Assembly: GCF_030463565.1 (NCBI RefSeq)
Contig: NC_134662.1
Location: 1,240,001-1,304,000, forward strand
Reading direction: 5' to 3'
Length of the DNA: 64,000 bases
DNA from: Pelecanus crispus
Taxonomy: Eukaryota; Chordata; Aves; Pelecaniformes; Pelecanidae
The notes below the pieces were generated by a model. The model searched no databases, was not told the DNA's origin, and worked only from the letters and a program-made list of their open reading frames with translations. A program made the position numbers and the translations under genes. Shown here one piece after another: positions 1-9,100 of this stretch (the first letter of the stretch is position 1; every line of letters begins with the position of its first letter).

Positions 1-156
1 CTCAGAGTCCACTAGATTTGTGTTTCACCTCTCAGAGAGGGGCACAACAAGTTAAACTATTAATTATTAAAGATGTGGAAACAGAGGACTCTGCAAATGA
101 TTAAGTTCTTTCTCTCCCAAGAAAGAGATTACACGAAATACCAAGTAGAAACTCAC

Positions 157-198
157 CTTCCAAAAAAGCAAATTCATCAATAGCTTCAATGGCATTAT
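157..198 (-). CDS. POLE4: POLE4 coding exon 3
   Basis: A 42-base exon between a minus-strand acceptor (TTTGCAG) and the donor GTGAGT. It encodes (D)NAIEAIDEFAFLE plus the first base of the next codon, the conserved C-terminal helix of POLE4. The human protein ends a few residues later, so one short terminal exon must lie beyond base 1 of the window. Confidence 0.92.
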
Positions 199-2031
199 CT
201 GCAAAGCAAATTGAAAACAATTAACATAGATAAACCGACTCCATACTTCCATCTGCTTCAAACAGCAGCATCTGAAATGACATCACAGTACCATGACCAA
301 TTTCAAACAGGTTTACTTGTTTTGGAGCTGGTGTGTGAAATTATTAGCGTAATATTTAGCAGAAGAGAAGTTTTTCTCTCCCATCTTCAGTGAAAGAGAG
401 AGAAGCACCTGTGATTGCTTCACCGCACTGGGACAAGTGGAAAAATCCTCCATCCTAGCAACCCTTTGCTAAGGATAACACAGAATATGCTCTCATACCC
501 AGGTCTTTTCTCTGCAGAGTTTTTCTTTTTCCTTGCTGAGCGTATACATAAGCATCTTTGGCTATGGTTTCAACAAACAACTCCTGCAATGCAAAAAGAA
601 GACAGTTTCACACAGGGGATGAGAGAGGGGAGGGAAAATATCCTGAGGAAAGGTCCTACAAGACTCCAGGAAGAAACCCGAATCTCCGTCTTAACATTTC
701 CCCTTTCCAATAAATAGCTTTGAAAATAACAAATGAAATTGTTAGATGGTGATGCAGATGAGAAGTAACAAGGGAGGAAAGAAGGCCGAGAGTGTATTGG
801 ACAGAGATGGTTCCTCTGAACACATCTGGGAGAGCAGATACACCCCAGCTGCTCCCAGGGCACCTTCTGGAGGAGGAAAGGTGTCCTGCACTCAGCGGAT
901 GGACTGGGCACGACCGCCCTCACGTGCCACCCCGCAGACACCTCCGCTGCGGGACGCAGATGCCCAGCAGCAGGCCTCGGAGTTACTGCAGGGAGATGCA
1001 AAAGGGGTCCACACACAGATGCTTTCACACGACGCCAAAGCCATCCCACCAAACGCACCTCGCCCGTGCGACGGGAGACACTTTCCAAAGGAGGAAAGAG
1101 CCCCTGTTACACATTGCTCTTATTTGCGCATTGCAAACCCTCAGCATGCAATCGGGGTGAACTGGAAATCCACCCGAGCGGGCACAGAGCATCTGGCGGA
1201 CGCAAAGCCCCGCTGCTTCCCTGACAGCACGTTTCCACAGCCACGTTCGCATCGTGGAGACTGCGGCAACCTCAGGGCGCTTCTTGCCGCTGCCGGGCAG
1301 GCTTCGGCGGGATCCCTGAGGAAGGGATCCCTGAGGAAGGGAAGGGATCCCTGTGGGCAGCGCAGCCACTTTTCGCGCGGCTTCCCCGGCTTTGTGCGCG
1401 GCACCTCCCAGCGCGGGGCCGAGCGGCCGCAGCCCCGGGATGCTCGCAGGCCGATCGACGGCTGCGGGGCGGGGCAGGGGCTGCCCGCCGCCGCCCACCG
1501 GGAGAGCTCGGGGCCCAGCCACCCTCGCTGCCTGCGGGCTCTGCCCGCTGACCGCACAAGGCAGAGCTCCAGAGCAAACCCCTCAAGCCCTCCGAAAGAG
1601 AAAACAAACCCTTAGGAAAAGCCAGGCCGGCGGCTCCGCGTCCCGCAGACACCGAGCGGCTGCGGGTCCCAGGGCCTCCAGCGCCGGCCTAGGCGGCCCA
1701 GCCGGCTCCCTCAGCGCTGGGCCCGGCCCCGGCCCCGGCCCCGGCCGCTGCAGCCGCCTCCCGGCCCGCCGGGCCCCCCGCGCCCACCGGCGCCGCCGCC
1801 GCCCCTCACCGTGGCCCGCGCCAGCACGAAGACGGCCTCCTGGCTGGCCAGGCTGACGTCCGGGTCCGCCTTCACCAGCGCCTTCACCCGCGCCAGCGGC
1901 AGCCGGGCCAGGCGGGCCGGCCCCGGGCACGGCGCCCCCGCGCCCGCCGCCTCCTCCCCCGGCCCCGCCGCCTCCGCGCCCGCCGCCGCCACCGGCACCG
2001 CCACCGGCACGGCCCCCGCCGCCGCCGCCAT
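157..2031 (-). CDS. POLE4: POLE4, DNA polymerase epsilon subunit 4 (3' exon missing, off the left edge)
   Basis: Small histone-fold subunit of the replicative DNA polymerase epsilon. In the family it pairs with POLE3, helps the holoenzyme bind double-stranded DNA and chaperones H3-H4 at the fork, in the nucleus. Three coding exons are seen, joined in transcript order: 2031-1810, 583-499 and 198-157, with GT-AG borders and phases 0, 1 and 2. The first 45 or so residues are Ala/Gly/Pro rich. A near-invariant block follows (RLPLARVKALVKADPDVSLA), then ELFVETIAKDAY, a basic QQGKRKTLQR stretch and DNAIEAIDEFAFLE; together these span the histone fold. About 117 residues are visible, the length of the human protein (117), so only a few C-terminal residues are missing. 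The start ATG lies in a CpG island. The gene is head-to-head with the PRAM1-like gene. Identification is very secure; the final exon is not in the window. Confidence 0.93.
499..583 (-). CDS. POLE4: POLE4 coding exon 2
   Basis: The acceptor (minus-strand ...GCATTGCAG) is immediately upstream of 583, and the donor GTATGA follows 499. The exon encodes ELFVETIAKDAYVYAQQGKR and then KTLQRKDL plus the first base of an Asp codon. This is the central helix of the POLE4 histone fold and its basic linker. The expected Cys-Cys pair of the human protein (DAYCC) reads Val-Tyr here. Confidence 0.93.
584..1809 (-). other. POLE4 intron 1
   Basis: The stretch between POLE4 exons 1 and 2. The half nearest exon 1 is CpG island and holds the short GGGATCCC repeat. 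The rest has no recognisable element. Open frames here are artefacts of high GC content. Confidence 0.7.
1309..1354. repeat. Short tandem repeat, GGGATCCCTGAGGAA-type unit, three copies
   Basis: Three imperfect copies of a roughly 15-base unit built on the palindrome GGGATCCC, inside intron 1 of POLE4 at the edge of the CpG island. No function is suggested. Confidence 0.7.
1810..2031 (-). CDS. POLE4: POLE4 coding exon 1 (start codon)
   Basis: The ATG is the complement of 2029-2031, in a GC-rich context followed by Ala codons. The exon runs 74 codons to a donor in which the complement of 1809-1804 reads GTGAGG. It ends in phase 0 after ...FVLARAT. The 5' half is low-complexity (Ala, Val, Gly, Glu); the 3' half is the conserved start of the histone fold. 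Codons are extremely GC-rich because the exon sits in the CpG island. Confidence 0.92.
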
Positions 2032-2207
2032 CCCGCGCCCAGGGCCGCGCCTGCGCGGGGCCGCCGCGGGGAGGGGACGGAGCGGGGGGGGGCGGGAGAG
2101 GACGGCCCCGCGGAGCGGCGGTGCCGGGAGCGGGGCTGCCCGCAGAGCCGGGGGGCTCAGCCCCCGCTGTCCCCCCCAGCACCGGCCTTGAGCGCCCCAT
2201 CCCCCCC

Positions 2208-2332
2208 CGAAACGGCCCTTCATCCTCCCCTTCACCCCCGTCACCCCCCGAAACGGCCCTTCATCCTCCCCTTCACCCCCGTCACCCCCCGAAACAGCCC
2301 TTCATCCTCCCCTTCACCCCCATCCCCAGACA
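2208..2332. repeat. 41-bp tandem repeat, about three copies
   Basis: The unit begins CGAAACGGCCCTTCATCCTC and recurs with starts at 2208, 2249 and 2290, a constant 41-base period. The third copy carries a G-to-A change (CGAAACAG) and degenerates at its end. It lies about 180 bases upstream of the POLE4 ATG, at the shore of the CpG island. Long frames across it on both strands are repeat translation products, not genes. Confidence 0.85.
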
Positions 2333-5300
2333 TGGCCCTTGAGCTTCCCGTCACCCCCGTCGCCCTGAACACAGCCCTTCCACGCCCACCCAAACACGGG
2401 CCTCGAGCTCCCGCACGGCCCTGTCCCCCTCAAAGGCAGCCTTTGGGGCCTCCCTGCCGCCCTTTGTCCCCCAAACACTGCTCTTGGGCCTCCCTCGCCC
2501 CCCAAACAGGGCTCTGCCCTCCCCGTGGCAGCAGCGCTGGAGCCGGGGGGCAGGCGGTGACGGGGACCCACCTCTCCGAGGAGGTGGCTGTCGTGCCCCC
2601 ACCAGCCACCCACCCTGTGCCCCCACGTCGGCTCCCTGTGAGTCCGGTGTGGGACCTCCCGACACCCGCCTCTCCGTCCCACCTCCGACCGGTGGGATCA
2701 AACCCTCCGGTGCCGCCCCGGGTACCCACCACCCTCCGCAGGACCCCAGGGGCCGCCACCCTTGGCCTTCCCCACGGCCTTGACGCACTGTCTTATCCTT
2801 AACACCATCTGCAGGCAGGAGCCACTGCGGGCACTGCTGGTGGGACCCCTTCCCGAGGGGCTGGAGGGACACGCCGCCCTGGGGCAGGGGCGTCAGCGCC
2901 TGCTCGCGGCTGGCCAGAGCACCCCTGCCACGGGGCTTGACTCAACCTCTCAGACCTTTTCAGCCTCTGAGGCAATAAACAGTGCAACCAGGATGTTTCA
3001 ACACAGAGATGGCCCAACCCGGCGCTGCGCCGTGCCGAGCACTTCCCCTGCTTCATGGCAGAGCTTGGCTCTTCAACGGCGCAACTCTGGTTTTGGGTAC
3101 GCTCTTCCCAGCCCTCCCGTGCTCCTGCAGAGCTCGGCTGTGCGGGGCCATGCTGCTTTCGCTGTGCGACCCCCACGAATCGCCTCCACCCTCTGCAGGC
3201 CCCATGGGGCTCTGAAGACCTGACCGGCAGCAGGTTCACGTCGGCCACTGTCAGACGAGAGCGTAACCCACCCTCCCGGTCCTCACAGCAGCCTGTCCCT
3301 CGCGTCCTGGAGTCGCGCCCTGAGCCCCAGGCTCTTTCCTGGATGAGACTCTGGCCAGCAGCGCTTGGTGAGATTCAAGCTTCCCAACAGCAACAGAGTC
3401 CAAGCTAGCGGTGCACCAAGAGCTGCTGCTGCTGTTCCTCCTGCTCCTCCTCCTCCTCCTCCTCCTTGTGCTGTTTCACGGTCAGGCTACAGTGACTTCC
3501 TGGTGTTGCACACAGCTTCTCACCAACCGTGAGGAAAGAGCTTCTGGTTTCAGGGGAGGGCGACTTGGGAGAGGCTTGCCTTGCACAAGTCCTTCTGCTT
3601 GGATGCCTCCGGTGGCCTTTAGAAAGGAGGTGAGCACGCAAGAAAGTGTCCACTGATGGAAAATGGTGAGTAAGAACTGGACCTGGGCTGTGCTGGACCT
3701 GGGGATGGGGCGCAGGGAGCGGGGCTGTGTCTCCTGCTTGGAAAGGCTTTGGCAGTGTCCTTGCGAGGGGCTGGATCCTGCCAAGACCCTTGCTCCTCCT
3801 GGAAGACAAAGTCCTCCTGTACATCTGAGCTGATTGGAGCGTCAAAGGTCTCTGACCAGTTCCTGGGCTAAGTGCGAGATTTGCTGGGTGACGTTGGGCT
3901 GGATATAAAAGCTGTGAAAGAAGAGGAGACCGCACTCTGCCACTGAGTCCAGGAGAGCACCCACCAGTGCAAAACGTATTGAAAAAAGCTGGAATTGATC
4001 TGGAATTGATGGTGACAGCGGTGCTGTATCCCACAGATACACCTGGGGGCTCTGTGCAAGTCCCAGCTCATGAAACAGCTCCAAAATTGATGGTTACAAA
4101 CCTCTGATTCATTCAGATACCAAAAATTGCAGCAGCATGTTTGGGAATCTGGAAAAAGTTGCTTTTTTTCACTAGTTTGGGTGAAAGCCCCACTGCCTGG
4201 TGTGCAGGAAACAGCAAATTGGTGCTGCTTTACCACAGGCTGCACTCAGAGTGCTGCGTTTGCAGCATTTACCAGGGAAATTGGGGTGACTGCCTGGGGA
4301 TGCAAGGGAAACTTGCACTTATATACAATTTTATACAAATGTATATATACATTTGAGCACTTATGTCTAAAAATATTGCACTAGCTTCTTTGCATACTAG
4401 TCCTTCTGTTGTGAAAGAAAAGAATTATGCAAGCACAAACCCAAACTGAAATCCCAGAGGGAGGAGAACTTCAAAATCAAAGCCTACAGCTTGCCAAGGG
4501 CAAGCGGAGCAGCCAGCTCCGATGCAAAGAGACACTGTGGTCCGGAGACAAGGGGGTGGGAGAAAGATGGAGGAGGGCAAGATGGTCCCTCCCCTCCCCT
4601 AAGGTCCATCTGAGAAGCTTAGGAAAAATGTAATCCCATCCCACCTGAGTTTTGTGCCGTACCTCAAACCTGGCACTCTTCTTCCAAAAGTCATCCAGAC
4701 TCCTCCTGGCAGCCTTTATCTGGAGGCTTCAGAAAAAGGTGCTTTTTGGTCATTCAGGAAGCCAGGGGCAGCTCTGTGCTGGGGCCGGCATGTCCCAGTG
4801 CACATATGCTGTGTGAGCAGCACAGGAAACGCACTGGTCAGAAAAGTAGGGCAGAACTGCTGCCTCTTGGCCTTTATATTTTGCACGCAGGCTTTGGCAG
4901 GATGAGTTTCAGCAGCACCATCCTGGCTTTTCCTCTGCGGGGGGATGCTGATGGCTCTGTGTGGTCTCCCCCACCAACTCCTGCCCGACTGCCCTGGGTT
5001 CACTGTGGACTTCATAGGAACCAGGACCAGGGCAAGGCAGGTTGCTCCCATCTGAGCCCTGGGCAATCTCTAGATCTCAAATTCTGCCCTCAGGAGCTTT
5101 GCTACTAGTAGGGTATAATCCCCCACCCCATCCCTCTGTTTTGATGATTGCTGGTAGTGGACAAAGGGTGGATCAGACCAAAAGACTCCATGAAACACCT
5201 CCTGGATGCCCTCATGGTGGTGGGACCTGTTCCCGATCTGGTGCAGCCCAGTGTTGTTTTCTCAGGCATGCTCCAATACCGCTTTGAGCAAAGACCACAT

Positions 5301-5440
5301 TTCATGGAGGAAGCCTAGTGTCAGGCCATGCTGAAGAAATACTGCATTCCCCAGGGGGCTCTCTGACTCATTTTCCTCCATGGTGTTTTAACTGGAGCTT
5401 TTCTTAATGGTCACAGACACATCTGGAGGGGAAAGAGACC
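2333..5440. other. Intergenic region between POLE4 and the PRAM1-like gene
   Basis: No exon is recognised in this divergent (head-to-head) intergenic segment. It begins as C-rich low-complexity DNA (to about 2800), contains a CTC/CTG tract near 3420-3470 and becomes moderately GC-rich. It presumably holds the 5' UTR, any non-coding first exon and the promoter of the PRAM1-like gene, but none of these can be placed. A TATAAAA string at about 3903-3909 on the plus strand has no supporting context. Confidence 0.6.
3419..3470. repeat. CTG/CTC trinucleotide-rich tract
   Basis: An imperfect run of CTG then CTC triplets in the POLE4-PRAM1 intergenic region. The Leu-rich (plus) and Glu/Gln-rich (minus) translations are consequences of the repeat and are not taken as genes. 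Confidence 0.8.
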
Positions 5441-6107
5441 ATGGTGAGGCACCTACGGGCAAAGTTCCAAGGGAACAGGAAAGACCCTCCCGAAGCGGGT
5501 GTCTGGCTGGAGAGTCGCTCTGCAGCATCCCCTGCAACGGAGCCAGGACAGACCCCTGCACCGGGCTCCAAGGGCGAGCCATCTCCCGAGCCCCCCCGGA
5601 CCAGGAAGGTGGACTTCAGCAGGGATTCTCCATCTCACAGTAAAGGTCAGACTGTGGGACAGCATTTGCCTCCTCATCCCACCTGTGAGACCCCGGGATG
5701 GATGGTGCAATTGAAGAAGGGGATTGCTCAAGACACCAGCTTCCCCCCAGCCCCTGAAAAGCCAGGAGGAGGAGACGCATTTAACAAGGAGGTGGGAGCC
5801 ACCTCCAATCCTCCCCAGAGAAACCCAGCCCAGCAGACACGGCCACTTGCCAAAGACAAGGGTGCTCCAGTGGTTCCTGCCAAAGGCGCAGCTGTTGCAG
5901 CCTCCCTGGACACTGTGGGAAGCTCCCATGGGACAGGGCACCCAGCTCTGCCTCGGAGGAAGCCTCTGCCACAGGTCAAGGTGCTGGGAGCGAGGCCGGC
6001 CAAGCCCCCGCGTCCCCCTGTTGTGGATCTGGAGAAGTTCGGTGCGGTTGCACACCCTGGGACACCCATCCGTCCTGCCACAGAGCCACCGAAGAGCACT
6101 CAGCCGG
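5441..6107 (+). CDS. PRAM1: PRAM1-like coding exon 1, proline-rich region
   Basis: One open frame from ATG 5441 (context GACCATGG, a good Kozak match) to a donor GTACGG at 6108. It ends in phase 1, as required by the next exon. The frame stays open to 6430, but no other in-phase donor was found. It encodes a Pro/Lys/Ala-rich unstructured chain starting [12 protein letters not shown]. An upstream non-coding exon, or a different start spliced onto this exon, is possible. Confidence 0.72.
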
Positions 6108-9100
6108 GTACGGCCAGGCACCTGCAAGTCCCCCAGATAAGAATGCCACTCATTCAGGAAGGAAAATCTCCCCACTTAGAGTATGGAGCTCCTGGGAGAT
6201 GGAAATATTGGGGGGGTGGGGTGGGGTGTGGAGAGGTGGGGGCTAGTAATGCCAAAGGGGCTTTTATAGGCATAACATGCAGAAAGGAACAAGAGAGAAG
6301 GACAGCAGGTGAAGAAACGAAGGGGACTAAGTGCCCCGTCCCTGGCTGGGAACAGGTATCAGGTTCTGGGGTGCTTGTAGGGAGTAGCGTTGGAGTAAGT
6401 AACATGAGGGATGCTGACAAACTGGAGTGAGCCCAGTGCAGGGCACTCAGATGGCCGGGGGCCGGAGCACATGGGGAGAGGCTGAGACCCAGGCTTGTTT
6501 GGCCGGGAGGAGAGAGAGTGAAGGGGAGATCCTCTCACTGCCCACAGCTACCTAACGGGAGGAGGAGATGGAGGCAGACTGTTCCCACAGGTGCCCAGGA
6601 GCAGCACCGGAGGTGACGGGCATGAGCTCCAGTAGGGGAAATTCCAGTCAGATATGAGAAGGCTTTTTCCTGTGAGAGTGGTGCAGCCCTGTGACAGGCA
6701 CCAGGGAGATGGGTATCTCCATCCTTGGAGATATTCAGTTGTCACCTGGATGAGGCCCTAAACAACCTGCTTTAGCTCTGAGGCCAGCCCTGCTCTGAGC
6801 AGGAGGCTGGATGATGCTCCAGAGGTCTTTTCCAACCAGTCTGCCCTTGTGTGGCTCTAAAAGCACACAAGTCTGACTGGTGAGAAGCAGAGTTGGTCTC
6901 CATCCCATGGGCAAGAAGCACTTACACACTCTTTGGCCAGGGGGCATAGACTCTCTGAAGCTGGCAGCACGTTGCCTGCAATACCACCCACCTCCAAGCC
7001 TGAGGGAGCCACCGACTCCCCAGGCACAGCCAGCGCTATGGCCACCAGGGCCGCGGAGCTGGCTTGGTGTGCCCTCCCTGCTGGCTGTGGGACGCAGGGC
7101 TTGGTGCCGCTTGGACGTGGTGGTTCTCCATTTGGCACAAGCCCTGCCACGCTCCAGGGTGGCCTTCCAGATCTAGGCAGATTTGTTGGTTTCTAACAGC
7201 TGCCAGTCTGCTAAGCCACACTCTGGGTGATGAAACTTGTTTCAAATCCCATTTCTTCCTTAACTCCTCTAAGTTCTTGTTCACCATCCCGTTTAAAGGA
7301 TGGTTCCTTATTAACCAGCTCATGCCATAGCTGCAGGGTAGAGGGCAACCGTGAGAGTAGAGCCTCTCTTTCTTTCCACATTAGAACTGCAAAACCTAGC
7401 TGGTTTATGTTATTATTATAAGACATTATTATTGTATCAGCACACAGAGGCCTTTCTCAGACCTGGCCATGCCGTTGTGCTGGGAGATGCCGACCCACCA
7501 AGACCGGCCCCGGCCCCGGGCTGAGTGGCCCTGGCAGAGGAGGGAGTGATCTGCTCTCCGCATGTCCTACAAACCAGCAGTTTTCAAGTATTTGTTTCAT
7601 AGAATCATAGAATCGTTTAGGTTGGAAAAGCCCTTTAAGATCATCCAGTCCAGCCATTAAATGGATGCGTACTGAGGCAAGTTTGAACATCTAGAATTAC
7701 ACTCCCACCCTTATTTGGGTTTTTTTTTGTTAATTTTTAGGGCAATCTTAAAATTTTTAGGGCCTGGTATGTGATTGTGCATTACTTGGTACAATAACCC
7801 AGCAGAGCTGCAATGTTGTACTGCAGATCTTCGTGCCAGTTGTTGGTTGGTCTGGTTGACCAGGCTGGTGATAAAAATAACGGGATCTTAGCAGCGCTGG
7901 TGTCTTAGCCAGCGATTGCACAGGGTGCAGCAGCATGTTCTGGCTGATGACGCTCCCGAGCACACAGAGATATCCAGGACTTGCCCTGACTCTGGTACAG
8001 ATCTGGAGTTTAGGGTTCTCACCACATGTGAAATACCCAAACTTCCCCTCCCCTTTTGTCGCTGGTCCAGGGACAAAGTAACATTAGGGACACAAGAATG
8101 GAAAAATATATATTAAAGCTCCCCAGTGAGCTCCTCGATGAGCTGTGCCTCAGTGTGCTGGGAGGAAAGAAAATCTGCAGATGAGCCACGGAGTAAAAAC
8201 GCCTTGCTGGATCCAGATGTGCAGTGAGTTTTATCTCCCTGCATCCCTCTGCACTAAATCTAGCCCAGGGCACCTCTGACCCTCCAGGTGGGTGATAGAG
8301 TCAAGGAGAAAATGTGAAATAATCCCTTGCTGCTCCCTCCTGTTCCTCGTTCTACTGTAGGTTACCTGAAACCAGGCTACGTTGCATCAGCCCCAGCACG
8401 GTTCCCACCACAGGATGCTCCGAGTGTAACAGGGTAAGGACTGAGGCGGCACTTTCATTCTAGGTGGCTTCCAGGCTGTCCCAACCCAGTGGGAAGGGCG
8501 TGAGAGGGAACAGCAAGAGGGTCCTTGGGTTTTTCTGCCTGCTCCTGGGGCCCAGCGTGGGACAGCACATTGTGCAGGCAGCTCCCACAGTGCAAAGCGC
8601 CGTCCTTCTTGGGCTGCATTACCACACAGGTCTGGGTGCTGCCATCGCACCCCGCTGCCCATCTCCTGCACCCCAGGCTGCTGTGCCGTGTTGCCGAGCC
8701 TTGTGAGGAGCTGCTGGCATGTGGCACGGAGCTGCTGTCCTGCTCTGCCCCAGAGCCAGGGCCAACCCACAAGCAGCCCCACTGCCTGCTGCCCACCCTC
8801 CTCCTGGCAGCCTCCATCCTGCCCTTGGCCCCTAGCGCCATCGGCTGCAGCAGGGCTACCTAATCGCTGTCTGCCTCATCACAGGGATGAAGATGAGATA
8901 TACGATGACGTAGAGCCCGTTGGGTTGCTCAGGAGAGGGCAAGGCTTTCTGCTGCCCCCCGTGTCCCGGCCACCAGCGTATCCCCGCCCCAGAGGAGGTG
9001 GGTACAGGAGGGGCTGGGATGCTGGTTGGGGTGAGCGCTGCAGCTCAGAGAGCCTCGAGGCCCCAACAAGCCATGGGCAGCAGCAGAGCCTGCGCTGAGC

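Larger units (their letters stand above)
1250..2200. promoter_or_regulatory. CpG island / POLE4 promoter region
   Basis: A dense run of CG dinucleotides and GC-only stretches surrounds POLE4 exon 1 and continues about 150 bases upstream of its ATG. This is the usual form of a housekeeping promoter in vertebrates. No TATA box is evident on the minus strand near the start codon. The transcription start itself cannot be placed from sequence alone. The edges given are approximate, judged by eye. Confidence 0.75.

Noticed and set aside
60-150. A possible POLE4 terminal exon after the minus-strand CAG at about 104-106
   Set aside because: The intron from 156 would be only about 50 bases, and the resulting peptide (SSVSTSLIIN...) does not resemble the short POLE4 C-terminus.
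746-2802. Long open frames in the GC-rich POLE4 region on both strands
   Set aside because: They overlap each other in many frames, are Gly/Pro/Ala/Arg-rich and arise from CpG-island composition or from the 41-bp repeat; only the POLE4 exon frame is conserved.
3405-4245. Minus-strand frames with a poly-Glu/Gln tail, and a possible TATA box near 3903
   Set aside because: The Glu/Gln stretch is the trinucleotide repeat; the remaining sequence matches nothing I know and has no splice or family support.
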